Shown here: piece after piece, positions 13,835 to 23,295 of the stretch | Layout of the letters: the number at the start of each line of letters is the position of its first letter | Position numbering within the stretch: the first letter of the stretch is position 1 | Source: CAYHHI01 sp964356335 | GTDB taxonomy: Bacteria; Arandabacterota; Arandabacteria; Arandabacterales; Arandabacteraceae | DNA: 44,600 bases | NCBI GenBank assembly: GCA_964356335.1 | Contig: CAYHHI010000025.1 | Span: forward strand, 1-44,600 | Direction: 5' to 3' | Translations under genes and position numbers: made by a program | Notes under the pieces: generated by a model | The model's database searches: none | What the model was told of the DNA's origin: nothing | The model's input: only the letters and a program-made list of their open reading frames with translations

Positions 13835-16800
13835 TCATTTAAGCAAGACGACAGGCCTCGTGCTCTGACCTATCGGGCTTCTGCAAGCTACGAAGTAGAG
13901 GCCCGGGGCTGCCCTGCCGCCCAAAGAGGTCCGACCATCCCACAAAACATCGTAAGTGCCGGCAGCACGATTGCCGCTCACGAGGGTCTGCACCAGCTGG
14001 CCTTGCACATCAAACACTTGCACAGATACCTCCGAAGCCTTCCCAAGTGACAAGCCAATCCTGGTCTCGGATGTAAACGGCATTGGATATGGATTGGACA
14101 GACGCACCAAGCCATCGCCGGCAGAACCCGCAAACCTCCACGGCACTGCCGACTCGTCTTCGGCGCCCCTGAAGTAAACGTCGGCGTCGCCGTTTCTCAA
14201 ATCAGTCCACACAAGGCAAACGCCGCCCAGGTCATCCGCAGCCACCGTCGGGAGTATGGAAGCGCCAGGCGACCGCGTGAGCCTCGTTTCACTGTCCCAT
14301 CCGGATCCACCCTTGCTCATAAGGTAGATCTCTGATTCGCCGTTCCGGTTATCCACCCAGGCCACGTAAACCGTGCCTGTTCCTGCCAATGCGCCCGCTC
14401 CCGCTACTGCGACCGACGGTGTTGACACCTCGCTTGAGCCAATGACGATCTGTTCGGCGGGCTGCCAGACGCCGGCACGATAACAGTCGTAGAAAATATC
14501 TCCGCCTATGCTCTCACCGTCCTGCCACACGACGTGAACCGTCGAGTCGCTTCCCACGGCTATCGAAGGATTCCTCGCGAAGGAGATGCCGCTTGAAAGG
14601 CCTGTTGCTGCCGACCAGCCCAACCCGTTCCAGCTCTTATGCAGGATTTTCTCCTTCTCGTTGGCTGTGTTGGACGTCTGGCGTTCATAAACGACATGGA
14701 CAAGCCCATCCGGCCCGACCGCTATAGATGGGCGATAGGAATCCCTGGTCGGAGAACCATCCACATCCACGGGCGCAGACCAACCCGCGCCGCCTCTCGC
14801 CGCAAACTCGACTGCGGCCACCCTGTAACTACCGCCCAGGCGACGCTCCCACACCAAGTACACCAGGCTATCTCCGACTGCGATACTCGGATTACGATCG
14901 ACCTCACTATAACTGGTTACGCACTCATCTGCCGACCAGCCGCCAATCGGGTTCCATCGTTTGTAATAGATCTCCTGGTTGCCATCTCGCTCGTCCACCC
15001 ATGCCACATGGAGCGATCCATCCGGGCCTTGCGCGATGCAAGGGGCATCCGAGAAGGAGGGATCAGTCGTGAGTCTGGCCGCAGACTCCCAGGCGCCACC
15101 AACTTTCCGCTGGTAATAGATTTCACTGTTGGTATCGCGCGTATCAGCCCAAACGACATGGATCTTGCCGTCCTCGCCGATGACCATCGCCCGCGCTCCA
15201 GGGAAACACGTCTGCGAGCTGCCCGTGTCATTTGTCAGGCGCTCCTCGGCCTCCCATCCTGATAGCATCCCGCCGACCATGACGGTCTCGTAAGCATGAC
15301 CCCCGATGGTATCAGTGTAAGACGGATAGGAATACGATGACGACTGAAGGAGGCCCTGGGCCTGGAAAGCCATACCCCAATCGCCCGCCGGCCCGACGGC
15401 AATAACATTCCAGACCACGTTCACTGTGTCATCCGAATCCATGTTGGGCAGCACGACCATCGGAGTGCCGCCAGCGAGAGCCAGGCCCGCTGAGAGGCTT
15501 ATGGACGCCTGGCAATTCGAGCAGGGGAACATGGCCTTGAAGCGAGTAGGCCCGGGGTAGTAGACCTGCAATGCAACCTGGAAGGTGTCGCCCTGGGCAA
15601 CAGACGTGGGCAGGCTCGGAGTCAGGACCCACGGACTTGCCACCATGCACCACCAGCCCGAATATGCCCATAGATTGTCCACGAAATAGGTCTGGCTGAC
15701 AAGCAGGTCCGGCCCGCAAAGGGCTCCCGCGTACCATGGATCATGGATGATGAAAACGCCAAGACTGTCGTCGTAGCCCTTGATTACACGAAAATGACCT
15801 GCGGAGTGGCTTCCATCATACCATGTCAGCGTGTACACAGCGTACTGGGCATAGACCGTATTCTTGACTCTGGTGGCCTGGTTGGTTTGGATGGTGTTGT
15901 CTATGCAGGCGTAGCCGAGTTTTCGCTCTGTGTAGCCAATCAGCGTGGGATCCTGGATGCAGACGCTCATGCCGCTAAAATGTGCCGCGCGCCGCATATC
16001 CGTGCCCATGCATCCTGAGTTAACGACATCATTGGCGACGTCTGCAATGTTGTTCTGGCCTATCTCCTGGCCGTAGTAATCCATGATCATCTGAAGGGAA
16101 GCGGGACCGCAGTACCAGTCGGTGATCTGGAAATGATAAGGGATTCCCGGGATGCTGTAGCAAGCAGGCGGGGTTCCTGCCATCAGATCAGATTGGTCGG
16201 TCATCTCCCCGGGCAGAGTTTGCTTCTGCTCTATTCGTTGCAGGCGCATCCACTCAGAGTCGAGCGCCTGGAGGGGCTTCTCAGGCGTCAACGCTTTAGT
16301 GTCTGACTGATCGATGGAGCCGAGAATCGGTGCGCCAGGCACGACAGCGTTGATGAGCCAGGACTCTGAAGGTGATGCCTGGAAGCGCCAATAGAGATGC
16401 TTGTCACAACCTGCCACAATGATCGGCTCTCCGAGAGGGGCTTGGAGCCCAAGCCCGCTTCTTTTCTCACCAAGCCTCCGGCGAGACTCTTCCATGGACA
16501 CAGGAGGGAACTTCTCATAAGGGCAATTGAAGTTGTACCAGAGCCACTCTGCTCCGTCCGGCGTGACACCGATAGTGCCAAGCAGGCGACCCTCAGGAGA
16601 TTGGATCGGCACCAGGCCGTAAACGGGCGCAAGCGTCTCGGGATCATGAACCATGAAGACCTCATCGACGAGAGCAGTGCGGAGGGCCGGTTTGGGAATC
16701 AGGTCTTCGCTCCCTACGCGAATAGCATGGTCCAGCGCATTGCGGGCGACGCCGACCGCCACTTCCTCGGCGGCGGTTCTGGGCGCACCGGCCAGTGCAT

Positions 16801-16879
16801 TTTGAGCCATCGAGAAGACGACTACTGCAACAACCAATGTCACTAAACTTATGGTTACACCAATCGCAACGCGCTTCAT
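13835..16879 (-). CDS. Secreted C39-like peptidase with BNR-like repeats and C-terminal sorting domain
   Basis: A 1014-aa exported protein. A signal peptide (residues 1-~30) is followed by a pro-like region, then a papain-fold C39-type peptidase domain with Cys257 (DWYCGPASLQMIMDYYG), His362 (SAGHFRVIKGYDD) and a following HDPW. An Ig-like stretch leads to at least five repeats of the form HVVWxDxRxGNxEIYY, as in BNR/sialidase-like propellers. The last ~80 residues (NPYPMPFTSETRI, VQVFDVQGQLVQTL, YDVLWDGRTSLGG, APGLYFV) are a FlgD/T9SS-like sorting domain. ATG 16879 has AAAGGAG 8 nt upstream. Cleavage substrate and surface attachment are unknown. The C-terminus implies a dedicated secretion or anchoring route. 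Confidence 0.85.
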   Translation of the reverse strand: MKRVAIGVTISLVTLVVAVVVFSMAQNALAGAPRTAAEEVAVGVARNALDHAIRVGSEDLIPKPALRTALVDEVFMVHDPETLAPVYGLVPIQSPEGRLLGTIGVTPDGAEWLWYNFNCPYEKFPPVSMEESRRRLGEKRSGLGLQAPLGEPIIVAGCDKHLYWRFQASPSESWLINAVVPGAPILGSIDQSDTKALTPEKPLQALDSEWMRLQRIEQKQTLPGEMTDQSDLMAGTPPACYSIPGIPYHFQITDWYCGPASLQMIMDYYGQEIGQNNIADVANDVVNSGCMGTDMRRAAHFSGMSVCIQDPTLIGYTERKLGYACIDNTIQTNQATRVKNTVYAQYAVYTLTWYDGSHSAGHFRVIKGYDDSLGVFIIHDPWYAGALCGPDLLVSQTYFVDNLWAYSGWWCMVASPWVLTPSLPTSVAQGDTFQVALQVYYPGPTRFKAMFPCSNCQASISLSAGLALAGGTPMVVLPNMDSDDTVNVVWNVIAVGPAGDWGMAFQAQGLLQSSSYSYPSYTDTIGGHAYETVMVGGMLSGWEAEERLTNDTGSSQTCFPGARAMVIGEDGKIHVVWADTRDTNSEIYYQRKVGGAWESAARLTTDPSFSDAPCIAQGPDGSLHVAWVDERDGNQEIYYKRWNPIGGWSADECVTSYSEVDRNPSIAVGDSLVYLVWERRLGGSYRVAAVEFAARGGAGWSAPVDVDGSPTRDSYRPSIAVGPDGLVHVVYERQTSNTANEKEKILHKSWNGLGWSAATGLSSGISFARNPSIAVGSDSTVHVVWQDGESIGGDIFYDCYRAGVWQPAEQIVIGSSEVSTPSVAVAGAGALAGTGTVYVAWVDNRNGESEIYLMSKGGSGWDSETRLTRSPGASILPTVAADDLGGVCLVWTDLRNGDADVYFRGAEDESAVPWRFAGSAGDGLVRLSNPYPMPFTSETRIGLSLGKASEVSVQVFDVQGQLVQTLVSGNRAAGTYDVLWDGRTSLGGRAAPGLYFVACRSPIGQSTRPVVLLK

Positions 16880-17096
16880 CTCTGGTTCTCCTTTCTGAGA
16901 ACTGTGTGTGCGGCTTCCAGGGTTCTATGGGCTAAGCAAGCGATATCTATAAGAGGCGGAGCACATCGAAGGCCTGGGAGATCTGCGAGACGTCTGGAGG
17001 GTGTCGCCTCACGGAATCCGGCGGTCATCAATCTGGCCTTTGCATTGGAGGCATGGCCCTCTCGGTCCCTGTTTATACTTCGCTCTGATACCTAAG

Positions 17097-17125
17097 AGCC
17101 TACCACGGATCCGACAGAAAATCAA
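17097..17125 (-). promoter_or_regulatory. Possible promoter for the C39-like gene, in a 318-bp intergenic
   Basis: On the minus strand TTGATT (17125-17120), 17-nt spacer, TAGGCT (17102-17097). It would leave a long leader of about 210 nt. The intergenic 16880-17197 otherwise shows no gene or RNA that I recognise. Confidence 0.3.
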
Positions 17126-17197
17126 GTTGATTGGCTGCCTCGGGGCACTATACCCACGGCTGCCGCGCCCGCCAAGAGCAGAAGTTCAAGGTCCCGG

Positions 17198-20038
17198 TCA
17201 CTTTCCTTCAGGCAGGAGTATGACCTCGACATAGTTCTTTCTGGTGAGATACCTCTGCGCGATCGTCTCAATCGCTTTGGCTGTCAAGCCCTCGACTCTG
17301 TCCGCGTACTTCATAATCTCGCTCTCAGGGAGGCCGAAGAAATTGTAGTACGCCAAGGTCCCGAGCCAGAAGCCATTCTGCTTAAGGTTGACTTCCCACT
17401 CACGGCGCTGTGCCTCCTTGACCTTGGTGACGTAGGTCTCCTCCAGCGGGAACGTCCCGAGGCTATCGATCTCGGCAAAGATGATCCCAGTCAGCTCGTT
17501 AACCCTGCCGGGATCACAGCCGAAGTCGATGGTGACATTGTACTGCTCGTCTGGAAACTTCCAACTTGACGCGCCGACCGATACGTCATAGGTGCCGCCC
17601 TCAGCCTCCCTTATCACCTCGCGCAGCTTGATGCGCAAGGCATCTGCCATCGAGCCCAGGTCATAACTGTTCTGGAAGGACCAGTCGAAGGCACCGGCGA
17701 AAGTCAAGTTGACACGGCTCTTCGGTTCGATTCCCTTCTTCACCTCTTTCTTGATCACGCCGCTTGGCGGCTCGACTCCGACGTCTCGCCAGGTCTCGCT
17801 GCGGCGGATCGACGGAAGCCCCCCAAGGTAGGTCTCGACGAGCGGCCTGGTCTTCTCGAGGTCAAAGGCACCGACGAAGACAAAGGTGAAATCGGAGGCA
17901 TCGGCAAAACGGTCCTTGAAGAAGTCGTAAGACACCTGCAGGTTCATCTTGTCGAGGGTGGCCAGTGTCAGGACTGGGCGCCTCGGATGATATTGAGAGA
18001 GCGTGACAGAGAGCGTATCTGAGAAAGCAGCCTCCGGATCAGCATCCTTATTCTTGAGCCACGGCTCCATTCGTGATTTGTATGACAGATAGGCGACGCT
18101 GTCCAGGCGCGAGGAAGTGAAGTAGAGGTAGATCAGCTGGAACATGGTTTCGATATCCTTGGGAGATGCAGACCCTCTCACGGTCTCTGAAAGCTCATCA
18201 ACGTAAGGAGTCACATTTACGACTTTCCCACTCAGACGTTTTCGCAATTCTATGTAATCGAATTTGCCGACCCCGCTCAGACCTACCAGGGTGGATGCAA
18301 ACCAAGCAGGGACGTATTTCTCGTCCGGTGCCAGCGACGTCCCGCCGGCGCTGAATCCACGGAACTGGATCTCATCGTTCTTGAAGTCGGTCGGTTTCAA
18401 GATTACCCTGACCCCGTTCGCAAGAGTCCACTCCCTCACACCCAGGTCATCAACCACCTTTTCGCTCATGACGGCCGAAGGCACGGGCGGGCTCTCGACC
18501 AGGGGTTCCTGAGAGACCTTGTCCTCATATGCCGTGATCTCCTTCGCCATGACGCTGGTCATCAAGGCCAGGAGGTCCCCTTCCGCGGGTAGGATCAACC
18601 CCTCCTTTTCCGGGGCCTCTGCAACAACCACATTGCTTTTGTCGGATGTCCACTCGGCTGCAAGGCTGTTGACTTCCTCAAGTTTGATGTCGGGGATGAT
18701 CTGTTTCGTCAGATCGTACGTGTATTCGATGCCCGGTATGGGATCATCGTAAAGGTAGCTCGTCACGTATTTCCCGGCCCAGACGGAGGATTCCGTCTTA
18801 TCCCTTTCGTTGTAAGCCTTCTCGTAATTCCGGAGCATCTGGTCCTTCTGCCGGTCCATCTCGGTCTGCGTGAAGCCGAAGCGGCTTACTCTCTCGGCCT
18901 CGGTGAGAATAGTCTCCAGGCCGAGCCCGATGCCATCTTCTCTCGTGGCTGCCCCAAGCACGTAGAATTCCTTGGTCCTGATGAACCTGGCTTTATCGGA
19001 GAAAGCATAGACAAAGGGCGGATCGGGCTTCTGCGTGAGTTCAAGGAATCTTGCGTTGAGCACGCTGTTATAGAGGTCCTCGATCAAGGACCTCCTGTAA
19101 TCGGCAACTGTCTTGCGCAGTTCCACAGGGAGTTTGTGGTAGATGCTGACCGTCGTCTGGGTCGCCTCCGGGTCGGGCACAACTACGGCCAGGATCTCAT
19201 CATGATCGGGGACGGGAAAGAGCGCGCGCGGTTTCCTGTCGCGAGGCAGAGGAATTGCGGAGAAGCGATCCTTGATCAGGGCTTCGATCCGGCCTGCGTC
19301 GAAATCTCCGACCGCAATAACGGCCATCAGATCGGGACGGTACCAATCCCCGTAGAAGGCCCGGAGCGTTTCGTGAGGAAAGCTCTCGAGAACCTCTTTC
19401 TTGCCGATGGGGATTCGGTCGGCATACTTGGAATTCTTGAGCAGAAACGGCAGCTCCTTTTGCATCATCCGCATGCCGGCGCCCTGCCCCAGCCTCCATT
19501 CTTCGATTACAACCCCTCTCTCCTTATCAATCTCTGCATCGTCAAAGCTTATGTTATGCGCCCAGTCGGCCAGAATCTGCATGCCCTTCTCAACTACCCC
19601 AGCGCTGTCGGTGGGAACCTCAAGCATGTAAACCGTCTCATCGAAACTCGTGTAGCCATTGATCTCGGGGCCGAACCGCATTCCGATTGACTCGAGATAG
19701 TTCACCAACTCCTGCTTTGCGAAGTTAGTGGTTCCATTGAAAGCCATGTGTTCGGTGAAATGGGCAAGGCCCTGCTGGTCGTCATTCTCCAGGACAGAGC
19801 CGGCGTTGACGACAAGTCGTAACAAGGCCCGCTTTTCAGGCTTGTGATTGACACGGATATAGTACTTGAGTCCGTTGTCGAGGGTGCCGATCGTGACGTT
19901 CTTGTCAACGGGGAGCGCCTCGTCGGGGGAATGTGTTTGAGCCGCGAGGTCTTGAGAGAGAGCGAAACACAGCAGGATAGATGCGAGGCCCAGAAGCGCC
20001 CACGTCACGAGCTTGTTGGTATGTATGACACTCCTCAT
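17198..20038 (-). CDS. M16 family zinc protease (pitrilysin/insulinase type)
   Basis: A 946-aa protein with a signal peptide (TWALLGLASILLCFALSQDL) and two M16 halves. The active-site HxxEH is H93-F-T-E96-H97 in GLAHFTEHMAFNGT, with downstream glutamate in DKERGVVIEEWR. The second half (GVREWTLANGVRVILKPTDF onward) is the inactive-type M16_C partner, with PRRPVLTLATLDKMNL and FTFVFVGAFDLEKTRPLVET. Full-length, PqqL/YhjJ-like periplasmic proteases of this class digest short peptides in a closed chamber. ATG 20038 is preceded by AAAGGAG with 8-nt spacing. The extra 35 codons upstream to 20143 are not needed. It is a single gene, with a separate gene diverging on the right. Confidence 0.95.
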   Translation of the reverse strand: MRSVIHTNKLVTWALLGLASILLCFALSQDLAAQTHSPDEALPVDKNVTIGTLDNGLKYYIRVNHKPEKRALLRLVVNAGSVLENDDQQGLAHFTEHMAFNGTTNFAKQELVNYLESIGMRFGPEINGYTSFDETVYMLEVPTDSAGVVEKGMQILADWAHNISFDDAEIDKERGVVIEEWRLGQGAGMRMMQKELPFLLKNSKYADRIPIGKKEVLESFPHETLRAFYGDWYRPDLMAVIAVGDFDAGRIEALIKDRFSAIPLPRDRKPRALFPVPDHDEILAVVVPDPEATQTTVSIYHKLPVELRKTVADYRRSLIEDLYNSVLNARFLELTQKPDPPFVYAFSDKARFIRTKEFYVLGAATREDGIGLGLETILTEAERVSRFGFTQTEMDRQKDQMLRNYEKAYNERDKTESSVWAGKYVTSYLYDDPIPGIEYTYDLTKQIIPDIKLEEVNSLAAEWTSDKSNVVVAEAPEKEGLILPAEGDLLALMTSVMAKEITAYEDKVSQEPLVESPPVPSAVMSEKVVDDLGVREWTLANGVRVILKPTDFKNDEIQFRGFSAGGTSLAPDEKYVPAWFASTLVGLSGVGKFDYIELRKRLSGKVVNVTPYVDELSETVRGSASPKDIETMFQLIYLYFTSSRLDSVAYLSYKSRMEPWLKNKDADPEAAFSDTLSVTLSQYHPRRPVLTLATLDKMNLQVSYDFFKDRFADASDFTFVFVGAFDLEKTRPLVETYLGGLPSIRRSETWRDVGVEPPSGVIKKEVKKGIEPKSRVNLTFAGAFDWSFQNSYDLGSMADALRIKLREVIREAEGGTYDVSVGASSWKFPDEQYNVTIDFGCDPGRVNELTGIIFAEIDSLGTFPLEETYVTKVKEAQRREWEVNLKQNGFWLGTLAYYNFFGLPESEIMKYADRVEGLTAKAIETIAQRYLTRKNYVEVILLPEGK

Positions 20039-20241
20039 CTCTCTTACTCCTTTCGGCACCGGCACGGTGCGCCTTATTTGCGCCCTGTTAGAGCTGGCAT
20101 GTTCACATATGTCCCTTCGTGGGCAATCTATCCCCATGTCCAATCAAGTCCCTTGATTAGAGCATAAGTCCTACCTAAAGGGAAGCCTACCGGCCGTCTT
20201 GGAGAAACATCTTCAGGGTGTCTTTCAGGGCATCTAGTGGA

Positions 20242-20271
20242 TTGACTTCCGGGAGCGATGAGTGCTATTCT
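20242..20271 (+). promoter_or_regulatory. Possible promoter of the FN3-repeat lipoprotein gene
   Basis: TTGACT (20242-20247), 18-nt spacer, TATTCT (20266-20271), about 45 nt before the chosen ATG. Confidence 0.4.
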
Positions 20272-20316
20272 ATCGGTGGATACAAAAACAGTTTGAACCT
20301 CATCGGGAGCCGTAGA

Positions 20317-23106
20317 ATGGTTCTCAAATTGCCGCGAGTTCTATTCGGTCCGTCCATCAGCGTGGTGTTATTGCTGCTTGTGGGGTGCAGCGACCAGACG
20401 TGCCTGGATACATGCCCGCCGGCGGCAGTAGCAGATCTTGGGGTGGCGAACCCGACCTCGTGTTCAGCTGAGCTCAAGTGGACAGCTAGCGGAGACGACG
20501 GCATGGCCGGCAGGGCCGCCGGTTACAACATAAGGTATTCCACGGTGGAGATCACAGAGGACAGCTGGGCGAGTGCCGTTCAGTGCGAGGGGGAACCCCC
20601 GCCCGCGGTGGCTGGCGCACAGGACAGTATGTGGGTGAGGGGGCTGTCAGCCGGTACTGCTTACTATTTCGCCATGCAAGTGGCAGACGAGGCCGCTAAC
20701 TTCTCAGATCTATCCAATGTGGTCAGCGCAAGGACTCTCCCTGACACGGTGTCCCCAGGGTTGCTGCGGGTGAACGATGGACTGGGCCCGGAAGATGAGG
20801 ACTGGACCAATTCGACGACTGAGCTGTCGGCGAACTGGGACCCGGTAGCGGGTGCGGCGGGTTACGAGTTTGCGATCGGTACCAGTCGTGGCGGCACAGA
20901 CGTCGCTGGCTGGCTGGGTCCCCTTGAGCCAGGTCAGAGCCATATTACTTACAGTGGCGCAAGTCTCACGCCGGGAATGACACATTACTTCGTCGTGCGC
21001 GTGCTGATCGGCGCCGGCTGTGGCGGCTGGGGATATTCAGACGGAATAACGGTTGATACTGGAAAACCCAGTTCCCGCGTGAAGGCATTGCCCAAAGAGC
21101 GAGCACATCTAGCCCTTCCTGTGTCCTGGACGGGGAGTGATGATCTCTCCGGGATAAAGGAATACGATATCCAGTGGATGGATGGGGAGGGTGGGGGGTG
21201 GCAGGATTGGCAGACGGGCACGCGTGACAGTGTTGCTGCCTTCACGGGGCAAAACGGGCATTTCTACTATTTCCGGTCTCGAGCAAGGGATCTTGCAGGT
21301 AATCAGGAAGAGTATCCCGACGCATTTGACGCCTGGACCCGACTGAACTGTCCCGTTGGGCAGGTGCCTTGGGTGAAAGATGGATTGGGCGACGATGAGA
21401 ATTGGACTAATGCGGCATCGCAGCTTTCGGCTAACTGGGGGCCGGTTGATGGAGTAGGTGGATATGAGTATGCGATCGGGACCACGCGGGGCGGGCGCGA
21501 ATTGGTTGACTGGAGTTCTGCGGGCAGCCAGACTCATGTTACCCATCCAGGCCTCGCGCTCAGCCACGGCAGCACCTATTATTTCTCGGTGCGAGCGTTC
21601 TTGGGCTTGGTGCGGGGCGCACCACGATCTTCTGACGGTATCTTGGTCGACACCGTTCCGCCCACTTCGCACGTGGACGCGCTCGAGTCTGAGGTGCACG
21701 ATGCGACAATCAGGGTATCCTGGGGCGGCAGCGATGATCTCTCGTGGATCGCATCCTACGATGTCCAAGCGAGAGATGGAGAGAGTGGAGTGTGGTGGGA
21801 TTGGCAGGTCCGAACCTCCCTCACATCTGCAGACTTTGTGGGACGGAGAACCCACGCGTATTATTTCCGATGTCGCGGTTGGGACATGGCGGGCAATCTG
21901 GAGGAGTATCCCGAATCGCCGGATGCGTGGACCACATTCATGTTCCTGCCTCCGCCGGTGCCCTGGGTGCATGATGGACTGGGGGGTGATAAGCAATGGA
22001 CCATGTCAACAACGGAGCTTTCGGCCAACTGGGGAAGGGCCGCGGGCGCAGACGGGTATGAATACGCGATAGGAACCGCACCGGGCGGGCTCGATGTTGC
22101 TGGGTGGATGTCTACCGGTAGCGAGACGCAAGTCACGCAGTTAGGCCTCGCACTCAGCCATGGGAGCAAGTACTACTTCTCGGTGCGGGCGCTGGCTGAC
22201 ACCGCCCATGGCTCACCGAAATCTTCTAACGGCATTACGGTTGACACGGGGATCCCAACTTCGCATGTAAATGCGCTTCCTTCTGAGGTACATGATGAGA
22301 CATTCACCGTGTCCTGGACCGGCACAGACGATCTTTCAGGCATGAGGACTTTTGATATCCAGTCGAGAGACGGCGCGAGTGGGGTGTGGCGCGATTGGAA
22401 GCCGCGGACTACCATCACGTCTTCAGACTTCACGGGGCAAAACTTGCACACTTACTATTTCCGATGTCGTGCCCTGGACAACTCGGGCAATCAGGAGGCG
22501 TACCCCGAGACTCCTGACGCCCAGATATCCGTGCGATTTCTGCCTCCCGCTCTTCGGAACTTCAAATTCGCGCTTCACCTGGCACAACACGGTCTTCATA
22601 GCTGTCGGAATCTGCCGAATATCACTGACAGGGGTGGTCTTGTGAGGGTATGGCCAACCCCTGGCGTGGACCTGGACGTGTTCCTTGTGGTCTTCGATTA
22701 TGACGAGCTGGCTCTTATTGAGTACGGACTCGACTGGCCTGGTGAATGGGGCACAGCCTCGACCAGAGTCTGTGGGTCTGACGCCATCGGCGTGGGTGGT
22801 ATCAACTGGCCTGGGGATGGGATTGCGATCGGCTGGCACCTTAATTGTCAGATCGCGGGTGTGAAGCCCTATTTCTATGCAGTCTCGTATTCATGGCTGT
22901 CTCCCACGACCAATGGTGAGATTCAAATCCGAGACAATCCGGCGACTCAGATGGTCGGTGCCGTTGACTGCTCGGACCATGGCTTCACGTATCACTACCC
23001 CGTTTTGATCCTTAACGCCAGCGTAGGTGTTCTACCACACGAGGGGCCGCCTCATTGCTCCGGCGGCCCGCCGGCATGGGATAGCATAAAGTCCATGTTC
23101 AAGTGA
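20317..23106 (+). CDS. Large lipoprotein with tandem fibronectin III-like units
   Basis: A 929-aa protein with a lipoprotein signal (LLLLVGC, C24). After a first FN3 domain (AAVADLGVANPTSCSAELKW to AYYFAMQVADEAANFSDLSN) come three tandem units of ~200 aa. Each has DGLG...W-T...LSANW, GYEYAIGT, YYFSVRA, DTGxPTSHV, VSWTGSDDLS, YDIQ and YYFRCRA-NQEEYPE. The C-terminal ~180 residues (FALHLAQHGLHSCRNLPNIT onward) form a distinct Cys-containing domain of unknown type. It probably sits on the cell envelope as an adhesive or scaffold protein. ATG 20317 has GGGAG 7 nt upstream. The open frame from 20218 covers the promoter. No sorting domain is present, consistent with lipid anchoring. Confidence 0.8.
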   Translation: MVLKLPRVLFGPSISVVLLLLVGCSDQTCLDTCPPAAVADLGVANPTSCSAELKWTASGDDGMAGRAAGYNIRYSTVEITEDSWASAVQCEGEPPPAVAGAQDSMWVRGLSAGTAYYFAMQVADEAANFSDLSNVVSARTLPDTVSPGLLRVNDGLGPEDEDWTNSTTELSANWDPVAGAAGYEFAIGTSRGGTDVAGWLGPLEPGQSHITYSGASLTPGMTHYFVVRVLIGAGCGGWGYSDGITVDTGKPSSRVKALPKERAHLALPVSWTGSDDLSGIKEYDIQWMDGEGGGWQDWQTGTRDSVAAFTGQNGHFYYFRSRARDLAGNQEEYPDAFDAWTRLNCPVGQVPWVKDGLGDDENWTNAASQLSANWGPVDGVGGYEYAIGTTRGGRELVDWSSAGSQTHVTHPGLALSHGSTYYFSVRAFLGLVRGAPRSSDGILVDTVPPTSHVDALESEVHDATIRVSWGGSDDLSWIASYDVQARDGESGVWWDWQVRTSLTSADFVGRRTHAYYFRCRGWDMAGNLEEYPESPDAWTTFMFLPPPVPWVHDGLGGDKQWTMSTTELSANWGRAAGADGYEYAIGTAPGGLDVAGWMSTGSETQVTQLGLALSHGSKYYFSVRALADTAHGSPKSSNGITVDTGIPTSHVNALPSEVHDETFTVSWTGTDDLSGMRTFDIQSRDGASGVWRDWKPRTTITSSDFTGQNLHTYYFRCRALDNSGNQEAYPETPDAQISVRFLPPALRNFKFALHLAQHGLHSCRNLPNITDRGGLVRVWPTPGVDLDVFLVVFDYDELALIEYGLDWPGEWGTASTRVCGSDAIGVGGINWPGDGIAIGWHLNCQIAGVKPYFYAVSYSWLSPTTNGEIQIRDNPATQMVGAVDCSDHGFTYHYPVLILNASVGVLPHEGPPHCSGGPPAWDSIKSMFK
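20767..22557 (+). repeat. Three tandem ~600-bp protein-coding repeats
   Basis: Units begin at 20767 (RVNDGLG), 21370 (WVKDGLG) and 21964 (WVHDGLG), spaced 603 and 594 bp. Units 2 and 3 are more alike than unit 1. They share for example LALSHGS and YYFSVRA, pointing to a later duplication of that pair. Confidence 0.8.
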
Positions 23107-23169
23107 TGGCGACATCCGCTCTCTGCCTACCGTGTCAGGACACCTCTCAAAGGCGTAATGATGTCTGTT

Positions 23170-23196
23170 CCCAATCCCACCGGCATTTGGATTGGG
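23170..23196. repeat. Hairpin downstream of the FN3 lipoprotein gene
   Basis: CCCAATCC (23170-23177) and GGATTGGG (23189-23196) form a perfect 8-bp stem with an 11-nt loop. No T-run follows, so it is not a standard intrinsic terminator. Confidence 0.4.
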
Positions 23197-23295
23197 GTTG
23201 CGGGGATGGAGTAGGAGTGAGTAGATTCTATATCTGGCGCACATGCGGACGTGACGGCACCTGACGAAACAGCAACCTGACCAAGGGGGAATATC

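Noticed and set aside
20039..20143. N-terminal extension of the M16 protease to 20143
   Set aside because: The ATG at 20038 has a strong AAAGGAG and starts a clean signal peptide. The extension is not signal-like.
20767..22557. CRISPR array or DNA satellite
   Set aside because: The repeats are ~600 bp, in frame, and encode FN3-like domains.
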